A DNA stretch of 64,000 bases. Source: Acidobacteriaceae bacterium (GTDB lineage Bacteria > Acidobacteriota > Terriglobia > Terriglobales > Acidobacteriaceae). Positions within the stretch are counted from its first letter, which is position 1, and every line of letters begins with the position of its first letter. Of the stretch, positions 40,517-49,107 are shown one piece after another. The notes below the pieces were generated by a model that ran no database searches, was not told the DNA's origin, and saw only the letters and a program-made list of their open reading frames with translations. A program made the position numbers and the translations under genes. The stretch lies in contig JASHOQ010000047.1 in assembly GCA_030041045.1 (NCBI GenBank), positions 149,852-213,851 of the forward strand. The letters run 5' to 3'.

Positions 40517-43483
40517 GTGAACACCTCGCCATTTTCCATTCTCAAGGACCCGCTGGAGCATGAGCGCTTTGCCGCGCATCGCGAGCTCGAATCCCTGCTC
40601 AGGAAAAATCTTCGAGGCGAGGTGCGCTTCGATTTGGGCTCGCGCGCTCTTTATGCAGCGGACGCCTCGAATTATCGCCAGCTTCCCATCGGCGTAATTT
40701 TCCCGCGTGATGCGGCGGACGTGGAAGCGGCGCTGGCTGCTTGCCGCACGACCGGAGCGGCGGTGTTGCCGCGCGGCGCGGGTACCAGCCTTGCCGGCCA
40801 GTGCGTGAATGTAGCCGTGGTCTTCGATTATTCGCGGCACATGAATGCGCTGATTTCGATTGATCCCCAGGGTAGGCTGGCGCGCGTCGAACCCGGAATG
40901 GTGCTCGACGGCTTGCGCGATGCCGCGGAAGCGTATCACCTTACCTACGCGCCCGACCCGGCGACGCACTCTCGCTGTACGCTGGGCGGCATGATGGGCA
41001 ACAACAGTTGCGGCGTGCACGGGCTGCTGGGCGGCAAGGTGGTCGATAACGTGGAATCGATCGACATCGTTCTCTACGACGGCACGCGCCTCACCGTGGG
41101 CGCCACACCCGAGGAAAAGCTCGGCGCGCTTTTGCATGCGGGCGGACGCGTGGGCGAGATTTATTCGGGGCTGGTTCGCATTCGCGATGTCTATGCCAAG
41201 TTGATCCGGGAAAAGTTTCCGCGCATTCCCCGGCGCGTCTCCGGCTACAACCTGGACCAGCTTCTGCCGGAAAACGGCTTTCATGTCGCGCGCGCTCTCG
41301 TGGGTTCCGAGGGCACGTGCGCGAATATCATTTCGGCCACGCTCAACCTTACGGCCAGCCCGCCATTCCGCGTGCTCGCGGTGCTCGGCTTCGACGATCC
41401 GTTTCTTGCCGCCGATGCGGTTCCGCTGGCGCTCGAGCACAAGCCCATCGGCCTCGAAGGCTTCGATCATCTGCTGGTGGAGTTCATGCGCCGCAAAGGG
41501 ATCGCGCTCAGGGAGCTCGGCGAGTTACCTCCCGGCGTGGGGTTCCTGCTGGTGGAGATGGGCGCGTGGACCGCGGAAGAGGCGCGCGCGAAAGCCGAGC
41601 GCTTGGCGCGCGACTCGCAGGCATGGCCACAGACGTCCGTGGCCCACATCTGCACACCGGAAGAAGCGAAGCACGTGTGGCACGTGCGCGAGTCAGCGCT
41701 GGGCGCGATGGTTTTCGTTCCCGGCGAGCCGGATCGATGGGAAGGCTGGGAAGACGCAGCCGTTCCCCCGGAGAAACTCGGCGGCTACCTGCGCGGCATC
41801 ACCGCCCTGATGGGTGAGTACGGCTACCGCAGCCCGCTTTACGGTCACTACGGGCAGGGATGCGTGCACACGCGCATCAACTTCGATTTTCGCTCCGTAG
41901 AAGGGCAGCGGCGATTCCGCGAGTTCATCGAGCGCGCAGCCGATGTGGTGCTCTCTTTCGGCGGTTCGCTCAGCGGCGAGCACGGCGACGGACAGGCGCG
42001 CGCCGCGCTGCTCGAGAAGATGTTCGGACCGGAGCTGATCGAAGCCTTTCGCGCGTTCAAGAAGCTGTGGGACCCGGCCAACCGCATGAATCCGGGCAAG
42101 CTCGCAGATGCCGTGCGCGTGTATGATCCGCTCGAAAACCTGCGCCACAATCCGCCCCGATCGAATGAGCCCGCCAGCCTTGAGCCGGAGAAGCATTTTG
42201 CCTTTGCGCGCGATGATGGTTCGCTGGAGCGCGCCAGCGAGCGCTGCGTGGGCGTGGGTACATGCCGCGCCATGCACGGCGGAGTGATGTGTCCCAGCTA
42301 TCGCGCCACCGGCGAAGAGATGCACTCGACGCGCGGGCGCGCGCATCTGCTCTGGGAGATGCTTGCCGGCTCACTGCGCGAGGAGGGTTTTCAGAGCCGC
42401 GCCGTGCACGAGGCGCTCGATCTTTGCCTGAGCTGCAAGGCGTGCAAGTCCGAGTGCCCCGTACAGGTGGATATGGCAGCCTATAAAGCGGAGTTCCTGG
42501 CTCAACACTATGAAGGCAGGATGCGGCCCCTGCAGCACTTGATCTTCGGATACGCCGACCGGCTCGCCCGATTTGGCGCGCTGGCTCCCGGGCTTACAAA
42601 TGCGATTCTCACCGGCGCAGCTACAGGCCCGCTGGTCAAGCGCGTCGCCGGCGTGGCGCGGGAGCGGCAATTGCCGCGGCTGGCGAAGGAAAGCTTTCAA
42701 AGAGCGCGAAGCTCATCCCCAACTCTTAACCGAGACTCCGCCCCACCCCAGGCGGCTGGACGGCGAGTCCTGCTGTGGCCCGATACGTGGAACAACTACT
42801 ACCATCCGCACACGCTCGCCGCGGCAGAGACGGTTCTTGCAGGCGCGGGTTTTACGGTCGAAGTGCCAAAGGGGCATCTTTGCTGCGGGCGCCCGCTTTA
42901 CGATTTTGGCCTGCTCACGAGCGCACGCGCGTATCTTGTGCGCGTCCTCGAGCGCACGGCTGCGGAGATCGAGGCAGGGCTGCCTTTTGTGTTTCTCGAG
43001 CCGAGCTGCGCCAGCGTGTTCAAGGATGAGCTGCCGGAACTGCTCCCGCGCGACGCGCGCGCCAAAAAGCTCAGCGAGCAAACCTGGCTGCTGGCCGATT
43101 GGCTGGCCGCGGAGGCGCCAGGCTTTTCCTCCCGGCGTCTTGAAGGTGCGCGTATTCTCGTCCATGGCCATTGTCATCACAAAGCTGTCTTCGGCGGGCC
43201 GGAGACTGAGATTGCGCTCTTGCGCGAGGCCGGCGCGTCGGTCGAGCTGATCGAAGCCGGATGCTGCGGCATGGCCGGGCCGTTCGGATTCGAAGCCGGC
43301 AAGTTCGAGGTTTCGAAAACCATCGCCGGGCAGGGCTTGCTGCCCGCCGTCAATGCCGCTTCAAGTGGCACGATTCTTGTCGCCGACGGCTTCAGTTGCC
43401 GCGAACAGATCACCCAGCTCGCGCACCGCAAGGCAGTACATTTTGTCGAAACGATGGCGCTCACCTGCGCCTGCGATGAATGA
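40517..43483 (+). CDS. FAD/Fe-S D-2-hydroxyacid dehydrogenase (YdiJ/D-LDH-like fusion)
   Basis: 988 aa from GTG 40517 (a TTG precedes it in frame). Residues 1-530 form the FAD-binding PCMH/VAO domains: PRGAGTSLAGQCVNVAVVFD, HSRCTLGGMMGNNSCG, GSEGTCANIISATLN, and SLSGEHGDGQARAALLEKMF with KLWDPANRMNPGKL. Then come two ferredoxin-type cluster motifs (CVGVGTC..VMCPSY; CLSCKACKSECPVQ) and a CCG domain pair (GHLCCGRP; IEAGCCGMAGPFG). This full-length fusion resembles YdiJ/D-2-hydroxyglutarate or D-lactate dehydrogenases that feed electrons to the membrane pool. Substrate not determined. Confidence 0.88.
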   Translation: MNTSPFSILKDPLEHERFAAHRELESLLRKNLRGEVRFDLGSRALYAADASNYRQLPIGVIFPRDAADVEAALAACRTTGAAVLPRGAGTSLAGQCVNVAVVFDYSRHMNALISIDPQGRLARVEPGMVLDGLRDAAEAYHLTYAPDPATHSRCTLGGMMGNNSCGVHGLLGGKVVDNVESIDIVLYDGTRLTVGATPEEKLGALLHAGGRVGEIYSGLVRIRDVYAKLIREKFPRIPRRVSGYNLDQLLPENGFHVARALVGSEGTCANIISATLNLTASPPFRVLAVLGFDDPFLAADAVPLALEHKPIGLEGFDHLLVEFMRRKGIALRELGELPPGVGFLLVEMGAWTAEEARAKAERLARDSQAWPQTSVAHICTPEEAKHVWHVRESALGAMVFVPGEPDRWEGWEDAAVPPEKLGGYLRGITALMGEYGYRSPLYGHYGQGCVHTRINFDFRSVEGQRRFREFIERAADVVLSFGGSLSGEHGDGQARAALLEKMFGPELIEAFRAFKKLWDPANRMNPGKLADAVRVYDPLENLRHNPPRSNEPASLEPEKHFAFARDDGSLERASERCVGVGTCRAMHGGVMCPSYRATGEEMHSTRGRAHLLWEMLAGSLREEGFQSRAVHEALDLCLSCKACKSECPVQVDMAAYKAEFLAQHYEGRMRPLQHLIFGYADRLARFGALAPGLTNAILTGAATGPLVKRVAGVARERQLPRLAKESFQRARSSSPTLNRDSAPPQAAGRRVLLWPDTWNNYYHPHTLAAAETVLAGAGFTVEVPKGHLCCGRPLYDFGLLTSARAYLVRVLERTAAEIEAGLPFVFLEPSCASVFKDELPELLPRDARAKKLSEQTWLLADWLAAEAPGFSSRRLEGARILVHGHCHHKAVFGGPETEIALLREAGASVELIEAGCCGMAGPFGFEAGKFEVSKTIAGQGLLPAVNAASSGTILVADGFSCREQITQLAHRKAVHFVETMALTCACDE

Positions 43484-43772
43484 GTCCATTGGCTAACCGA
43501 GCGCCGGTTTTTGGGGGAGGGCGGGCCCGCTCAAAGACGCCGATTCCGTTTTGGAATGGGCTTGGCTGGCCCCATTCTGCGCCTGCCCATTTCTTGCAAC
43601 TCTCAGTCATTTCATTGCGTCCAAGGCGAGAGGCCTGATTTGAGAATCGGGCTAAGTCAAGCGAAATCCGGCGCATTTCCGCGCTGCCGCACTCCAAAGG
43701 CATTTGCGGTAAACTGGAGAGTTTTGATACGCTCAGGCATCCTTTGAGCGGAATGAAAGGAGACAATTTCTT

Positions 43773-44201
43773 ATGGCAGACGAATCCAAATCGTATGGGC
43801 TGGCGTGGTTCCTGGCCGGGTTGGGCGTCGGCGCTCTCGTCGGCATTCTCTATGCGCCCAAGAGCGGCAAAGAGACGCGCGAAGACATCGCCAATACCGC
43901 CCGGGAAGGAACCGAGTATCTGCGAGCCAAAACCCGCCAGGCAGCCGAAGAGGTGAGCGCCTTTGTGGACAAGAGCAAAGAGCAGGTGAGCGCTCTGGTG
44001 GAAAAGGGCAAAGAGCAGGTGGGCGAGTACGTGGATCGCGGGCGCGAAGCCATCGATCGCGGGCGCGCGCAGTGGGAAGAGTTTGTGGAGCGGGGCAAGA
44101 ACCTGGTTTCGGACCAGACGGGCCGGGTAACGGCGGCCGTCGACGCCGGACGCCAGGCGTACAAAGGCGCGACCACAGCCAACGAGACCCACGAGTATTG
44201 A
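43773..44201 (+). CDS. YtxH-domain protein
   Basis: 142 aa. One N-terminal membrane helix with glycine zipper (LAWFLAGLGVGALVGILYAP) directly followed by KSGKETREDIA, the hallmark of YtxH. The rest is a long amphipathic helical stalk of repeats (EQVSALVEKGKEQVGEYVDR). Family members relate to stress tolerance. AAAGGAG lies 12 nt before the ATG, spacing on the long side. It precedes a second membrane-anchored coiled-coil protein, probably in one transcript. Confidence 0.85.
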   Translation: MADESKSYGLAWFLAGLGVGALVGILYAPKSGKETREDIANTAREGTEYLRAKTRQAAEEVSAFVDKSKEQVSALVEKGKEQVGEYVDRGREAIDRGRAQWEEFVERGKNLVSDQTGRVTAAVDAGRQAYKGATTANETHEY

Positions 44202-44373
44202 GCGGAAAAGGAAGCGTCGCGCGGTTGGCCGGTTGCGAAATCCAAGCCGGAGCGGGGCGAGGCGCCTGTGGGAGGAATGATGGTGCCGCTTGCGGCGCGT
44301 TGTGTTTCCTCCGATTCCGCGGTTCGCGTTTTTTTCTCACGGGCGGCGCAACAGTGAGTTTTTCCTGGGCGAG

Positions 44374-44907
44374 ATGATGACCATGTCCCTTCCAGATTCT
44401 CAGCTCTGGCTGCTGATAATTGCCGGTTTGGTTGCCTTGGCTCTCCTGCTGCAGGCGATTGCCCTGCTGGCGATCTTTTTCGGCCTGCGCAAGACGGCCG
44501 GCTCTCTCGAGAAAAAGATCGACGAGATGCGGTCGTCGGTGATGCCGTTTTACCAAGATGCGCGCGAGTTGTTCGTTCGCGTCGCCCCCAGGATCGAACG
44601 AACCACGAAAGATCTGGCGGAGCTTGCGCACACCCTGCGCACGCAATCGGACGATGTGAAATCAGTAACCGCGGAGATCATCAAGAACACGCGCCGGCAG
44701 GCGGTGCGTCTCGACAACATGGCCACCACGGTGCTCGACGCCGCTGACAAGGCGGTCGCGTTCACCAGCGAAACCGTGGTCAAGCCGATGCGCCAGATCT
44801 CCGGTGTGCTGGCTGCAGTCAAAGCCGTGGTCGATGTGCTGCGCTCGCCCAATGGCGCGCGGCAGCGCCCCGGCAACAAGCCCGGCGATCCGCAGATGTT
44901 TGTATAG
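44374..44907 (+). CDS. Membrane-anchored coiled-coil protein (DUF948-like)
   Basis: 177 aa from ATG 44374 (ATG codons at 44377 and 44383 also possible). One transmembrane helix (LWLLIIAGLVALALLLQAIA) then a long helical region (SLEKKIDEMRSSVMPFYQDA; TKDLAELAHTLRTQSDDVKS), the organisation of DUF948 proteins that often accompany YtxH genes. Function unknown; probably acts with the YtxH protein in envelope stress. It converges on mnmA with 33 nt between stops. Confidence 0.7.
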   Translation: MMTMSLPDSQLWLLIIAGLVALALLLQAIALLAIFFGLRKTAGSLEKKIDEMRSSVMPFYQDARELFVRVAPRIERTTKDLAELAHTLRTQSDDVKSVTAEIIKNTRRQAVRLDNMATTVLDAADKAVAFTSETVVKPMRQISGVLAAVKAVVDVLRSPNGARQRPGNKPGDPQMFV

Positions 44908-44940
44908 AGCCTTCGCTTCCCGGCAGGAGGAGTTTCCGCG

Positions 44941-46083
44941 TCAGGCGATCCATCCCCCGCCGACCACCTCATCTCCGTCATAGAAAACGGCCGACTGCCC
45001 CGGCGTAACTGCGCGCTGCGGCTCGTCGAAAGTTACGAGCACGGCATCGCCGGCTCCGGCTGAGTTCCTACCGGCTCCTTTTGCAGGTTCGAGCGTGGCC
45101 CACGCCGGCTCATGCCGATGACGAATCTTCGCCCGCACGCGCATGGGCTCGGTGAGCGCGGCGATGGAAATCCAGTTCACGCGCTCGGCGAGCAGCTCCC
45201 GCGTGGCCAGCTCGGAATCGGCGCCCACGGTCACGCGATGACTCGCGGGATCGATGTTGAGCACGTAGAGCGGTGTGGGCGAGGCCAAGCCCAGGCCCTT
45301 GCGCTGGCCGACGGTGAAGTGAAAGATTCCCTCATGCCGTCCCATTACCTCGCCAGTGGCGGCCACAAGCTCTCCGGCCGTTTCCGCCACCGGCTCGCCC
45401 TGCTCTTCAAGATAGGCCACGAGGAAGCTCTTGTAATCCCCGCCAGGAACGAAGCAGATCTCCTGCGAATCGGGCTTCTCCGCCAGCTTCAGTCCGTGTT
45501 GCCGCGCGATCGCACGCACTTCCGGCTTGGTCATGTGCCCGAGCGGAAACAGCGTGTGCGCAAGCTGCTCCTGTGTGAGACCAAAGAGGAAGTAAGTCTG
45601 GTCCTTGGCCAAATCGGCGGGGCGCTTGAGAATCCAGCGCCTCCGCTCAGTATCGTACTCGTTTACCGCGTAATGGCCGGTGGCGATGCGCTCGGCGCCG
45701 ATGCTGCGCGCCGTCTTGAGCAGCTGGTCGAACTTGATGTGGTTGTTACAGAGCGAGCAGGGAACCGGCGTGCGCCCGGCCAGATACTCGTCGACAAACG
45801 GCCGCACTACATCGCGCTCGAAGCGGTCCTCCTGGTTCACCACGTAATAAGGAATGCCCAGGTGCTCGGCCACGCGGCGCGCGTCATACACATCGTCGAG
45901 CGAGCAGCAGCGGCCCGCCTTGGGGGCATCGGGAATCCCGTGCCTGCCGGCCAGCCGCGTCTGATCCCAGAGCTGCAGCGTGAGGCCGACAACGGAGTTG
46001 CCCTCGCGGGCGAGAATCGCCGCCACCGTCGAGGAGTCTACCCCTCCGGACATGGCTACGGCGATGGTCGCGTTCTCGGTCAT
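44941..46083 (-). CDS. mnmA: tRNA-specific 2-thiouridylase
   Basis: 380 aa. N-type ATP pyrophosphatase that thiolates wobble U34 of Lys, Glu and Gln tRNAs. PP-loop SGGVDSS at residues 12-18; catalytic Cys112 in PVPCSLCNNHIKF and the persulfide Cys210 in SQEICFVPGG; ATGHYAV and KDQTYFLFGLTQEQL; C-terminal FTVGQRKGLG and PGQSAVFYDGDEVVGGG. It lies directly downstream of a cysteine desulfurase that would supply the sulfur, separated by a repeat tract. Confidence 0.95.
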   Translation of the reverse strand: MTENATIAVAMSGGVDSSTVAAILAREGNSVVGLTLQLWDQTRLAGRHGIPDAPKAGRCCSLDDVYDARRVAEHLGIPYYVVNQEDRFERDVVRPFVDEYLAGRTPVPCSLCNNHIKFDQLLKTARSIGAERIATGHYAVNEYDTERRRWILKRPADLAKDQTYFLFGLTQEQLAHTLFPLGHMTKPEVRAIARQHGLKLAEKPDSQEICFVPGGDYKSFLVAYLEEQGEPVAETAGELVAATGEVMGRHEGIFHFTVGQRKGLGLASPTPLYVLNIDPASHRVTVGADSELATRELLAERVNWISIAALTEPMRVRAKIRHRHEPAWATLEPAKGAGRNSAGAGDAVLVTFDEPQRAVTPGQSAVFYDGDEVVGGGWIA

Positions 46084-46086
46084 GCA

Positions 46087-46200
46087 AACAGCTTTCAGCT
46101 CTCAGCCGTCAGCTTTCAGCTTCTTCTCAGCCGGGCAATTCTCCCGGCTCATTTGCGCTCAGTTGTGCACGAGGAACAAGCTGAGAGCTTACAGCTGAAA
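46087..46200. repeat. Short tandem repeat tract (CAGCTTTCAGCTCTCAGC units, with inverted copies)
   Basis: TTTCAGCTCTCAGCCGTCAG on one side and AGCTGAGAGCTTACAGCTGA on the other form long inverted repeats. It lies between the cysteine desulfurase and mnmA genes. Confidence 0.65.
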
Positions 46201-46214
46201 GCCGATGGCTGTCT

Positions 46215-47372
46215 TTATCCCGCGGTTCCCGCCGCAACCGGCGCGATGGCCCGAAGATGTTCGACTGCCTCCGGCACGATGCGCAGGACGTGATCCACAT
46301 CGGCCTCCGTTGCCGTTCGCAGCAGGCTGAAGCGAAGGCTGGCGCGCGCGGCATTCTTATCGAGGCCCATGGCCATCAGCACGTGGCTCGGCTCCGTCGA
46401 TCCCGAGTGGCAGGCCGACCCGCCGCTCACGGCCACGCCCTTAAGGTCGAGCGCAATGACCAGCGCCTCGCCTTCCACCTGCTCGAAGCGGATATTGGTG
46501 GTGTTGGCTACGCGCGGTGCGCATGCGCCATTCACGCTTGTGCCCGAAATAGCGAGAATCCCCGCCTCCAGCCGGTCGCGCAAAGCGGCCAGCGGTTCGA
46601 TGGCCCCATCGTCAATCGATTCCATCGCAAGCTCCGCGGCTTTGCCCAGTCCTACAATTCCGGGCACATTCTCAGTGCCTGCGCGCTGGCGCCTTTCATG
46701 GCTTCCGCCCACCACCAGCGGCTCCAGCGGAGTTCCCCGCCGCACGTAGAGCCCACCCACGCCCTTGGGCCCGTGCATCTTGTGGGCGCTGATGGAAAGC
46801 AGATGGCAGCCGAAGCGGCGCACATCGAAAGCAACTTTGCCCGCGCCCTGCACGGCGTCGATGTGAAAGAAGGCGCCGGCTTCGGAGGCAATCTTCCCAA
46901 TCTCTTCGACAGGCTGCAGAACGCCGGTCTCGTTGTTGGCCAGCATCACGCTGATCAGCCGCGTGTGAGGCCGGATGGCGGCGCGGATGGCGCCGGGATC
47001 GATGAGCCCATTCGCGAGCGGCGGAACGAATGTGACCTCCGCGCCGCGGTCTTCGAGTCGCTCGGCCGCGCGTAGCACCGCGGAGTGCTCGATTGCCGTG
47101 GTGATCAGGTGGTCGCCGGGACGAACCAGTCCGAAAAGCGCCGTGTTGTCACCCTCAGTGCCGCCGGAGTTGAAGACCACCTCCGCCTCGCGGCAGTTGA
47201 AGAGGCGGGCGAGCGTTTCCCGCGCGCGATCGACGGCCATCCGCGCCCGCTGCCCCTGCCGGTGGATGGATGAGGCATTGCCAAAATCCTCCATCCAGAA
47301 GGGGCGCATGGCCTCCATCACCTCAGGCAGCAGAGGCGTGGTGGCGTTGGCGTCCATGTATACCCGGGGCAT
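46215..47372 (-). CDS. Cysteine desulfurase (IscS/NifS family)
   Basis: 385 aa PLP enzyme. N-terminal YMDANATTPLLPEVMEAM; Lys198 in SISAHKMHGPKGVG binds PLP; His/Asp of TTAIEHSAV and HIDAVQGAGK; the active-site Cys321 lies in SGGSACHSGS, as in IscS/NifS-type group I enzymes. It passes persulfide sulfur to acceptors. The next gene is mnmA, so tRNA thiolation is the probable main role; the local absence of iscU/iscA supports this. Promoter TACAAT at 47388 faces it. Confidence 0.92.
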   Translation of the reverse strand: MPRVYMDANATTPLLPEVMEAMRPFWMEDFGNASSIHRQGQRARMAVDRARETLARLFNCREAEVVFNSGGTEGDNTALFGLVRPGDHLITTAIEHSAVLRAAERLEDRGAEVTFVPPLANGLIDPGAIRAAIRPHTRLISVMLANNETGVLQPVEEIGKIASEAGAFFHIDAVQGAGKVAFDVRRFGCHLLSISAHKMHGPKGVGGLYVRRGTPLEPLVVGGSHERRQRAGTENVPGIVGLGKAAELAMESIDDGAIEPLAALRDRLEAGILAISGTSVNGACAPRVANTTNIRFEQVEGEALVIALDLKGVAVSGGSACHSGSTEPSHVLMAMGLDKNAARASLRFSLLRTATEADVDHVLRIVPEAVEHLRAIAPVAAGTAG

Positions 47373-47387
47373 AACGGCTCTCTCTTA

Positions 47388-47437
47388 AATTGTACGGGGA
47401 ATCGGATTTTCCCGCGACCCTGCGCGCCCGGTTAGAA
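47388..47437. promoter_or_regulatory. Divergent promoter region between the desulfurase and rfbD genes
   Basis: On the minus strand TACAAT (47393-47388) sits 16 nt before the desulfurase ATG, leaving a very short leader. On the plus strand TAGAAT (about 47432) precedes rfbD. No strong -35 elements. Confidence 0.45.
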
Positions 47438-47477
47438 TTCTCAAAGGTGCAGCCAACGCATTCGCCTGGATTTTGCC

Positions 47478-48425
47478 ATGAATGAGATCACTAGCGAAGA
47501 AGCAACCCAGAGCCAGCAAAATACCCTCCGCACGCTTGTTCTTGGCACAGGGGGCCAACTGGGCCGCGAACTGTACCGCGTCTTCAAAGGGTTTGGCAGC
47601 GTCATCGGCGCCGATCGCAGCATCGTCGACCTGACACAGCCCGAGCAGCTCCGGGCTTATGTCCGCCGCGTGCAACCGGACGTGATCCTGAACGCTGCCG
47701 CGTACACGGCCGTCGACCGCGCCGAGACCGAGAAGCAGCTAGCCCGCGCGGTGAATGCCGAGGCCCCGCGCATCCTGGCCGAAGAGGCGCGCAGTCGAAA
47801 TGCTCTGCTGGTTCACTACTCCACCGATTACGTCTTCGACGGGACCAAAAGGGAGCCGTGGGTTGAGACCGATCCGGCCAAGCCACTGAATGCCTACGCC
47901 GCCTCGAAGCTTGCGGGCGAGCAGGCGATCCAAAACGCCGGCGGCGAGTTTCTCATCTTCCGCACCAGCTGGCTCTACGGGCCGTTCGGCCACAACTTTC
48001 TGCTCACCATGCTGCGCATGGCGCGAGAGCGCGACAAGCTTTCCATTGTCGACGATCAGGTGGGCGCGCCCACGACAACCTTGGGATTGGCACGCGCGAC
48101 GCAAATGATTGTGGGCGGCGTGCTTTCCGGGCGATTCGGCGACGCGCAGGATTGGGCCGGTCTTTACCATATGAGCTGCGGCGGCGAGACCTCATGGTTT
48201 GGATTTGCCGATGCGATCTTCGCGCTGGCTGCTTCGCATCTCGGAATCAAAAGGCCGCAGTTGATACGGATCGCCACCAAGGATTACCCTACACCCGCCG
48301 CGCGTCCGCGCAACTCCGTCCTTTCCAACGATAAGCTCGGAGACCGCTTTGGCCTGCAGCTCTGCTCATGGGAGTCAGGGCTGGACGAAGTGATTGAAAT
48401 TCTCGGCAATGAAGCGGCGCAGTAG
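47478..48425 (+). CDS. rfbD: dTDP-4-dehydrorhamnose reductase
   Basis: 315 aa extended SDR that completes dTDP-L-rhamnose synthesis. LVLGTGGQLGRELYRVFKGF binds NADPH; NAAAYTAVDRAETE and VHYSTDYVFDGTKREPWVE are RmlD signatures, with catalytic Tyr/Lys in NAYAASKLAGEQ; FRTSWLYGPFG and VDDQVGAPTTTLGLA follow. The other rml genes are not adjacent. It is the last host gene before the island boundary. Confidence 0.93.
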   Translation: MNEITSEEATQSQQNTLRTLVLGTGGQLGRELYRVFKGFGSVIGADRSIVDLTQPEQLRAYVRRVQPDVILNAAAYTAVDRAETEKQLARAVNAEAPRILAEEARSRNALLVHYSTDYVFDGTKREPWVETDPAKPLNAYAASKLAGEQAIQNAGGEFLIFRTSWLYGPFGHNFLLTMLRMARERDKLSIVDDQVGAPTTTLGLARATQMIVGGVLSGRFGDAQDWAGLYHMSCGGETSWFGFADAIFALAASHLGIKRPQLIRIATKDYPTPAARPRNSVLSNDKLGDRFGLQLCSWESGLDEVIEILGNEAAQ

Positions 48426-49107
48426 CACGCCGCCGTGATTCTGCGCGCATCTGGGGCTGAGAGGGAGAATGGGGATCGATCACGTCCCCTGAATTCAGCG
48501 CGATTTTTCTCGAAGCGCCGAATTGAGGCTGACTTTTCCAGGCGACAGTACAAACTGGCTTGCGGTTCTGCGTCCAACGCTCGAATCCGCCGAAATCGAG
48601 CAACTTGAACTTGGTTTAGGCGGCCGGAGTCGAGCTTGCGCTAAACATTGAAAACACGCAATTTACCCATCCTAGGAACGCCCGAAACTCATCGATTGCC
48701 GTGAGTTCCAGGTTTGCGTACATATCGCGTACGAACAGTTCTCAAAATTCCCGAATCCCCAACCGCTGTATCTTCGAATCTGTTCAGGGGACATCTGAAG
48801 AGTTCTCTCCGTTTATACGCCAACCCGGCCGCGGGGATGATCACCTCGATCGAACAGGAAATGGAACACCGTTCTCGCTCGCCCCGCGTGGACCGATTGC
48901 GCTGCGGATTCCGTTGCCCGTTGCCGGAGATTTCCTAAAAACTGGAGCGTTATCGTTCCTCTATCGTCTTGGTGACTGCCGCTATGCAGGAGTCAAGCGT
49001 AAAGAGTCGCGTCGAACGGGTGGCCGAGCGGACTCATTTCGTCGTCAGCCAACCCTCACGCAGATCCCCGGACGATTAACCCGCATTTGTCTCGCCGATG
49101 GGGCCCA
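48426..49107. other. 682-nt noncoding region containing an att-like sequence
   Basis: No convincing gene. From 48618 to about 48820 it is homologous to 63104-63310 (see att feature). The rest between 48820 and 49107 has only short frames and may be decayed island sequence. Confidence 0.55.
48618..48820 (-). mobile_element. Att-like site, old copy (tmRNA/tRNA 3'-end-like core plus iterons)
   Basis: AGGCGGCCGGAGTCGA (48618-48633) matches 15 of 16 bases of the core at 63104. GCGTAC at 48716 and 48727 forms an 11-bp-spaced iteron pair located 98 nt from the core, the same distance as in the other copy. Similarity continues to TTATAC at 48813. T-arm bases after the core are degraded, consistent with an older copy. 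Confidence 0.6.

Noticed and set aside
43491..43515. Terminator after the FAD/Fe-S dehydrogenase (AACCG..CGGTTTTT)
   Set aside because: The stem is only five base pairs and the T-run is short and followed by G-rich sequence.
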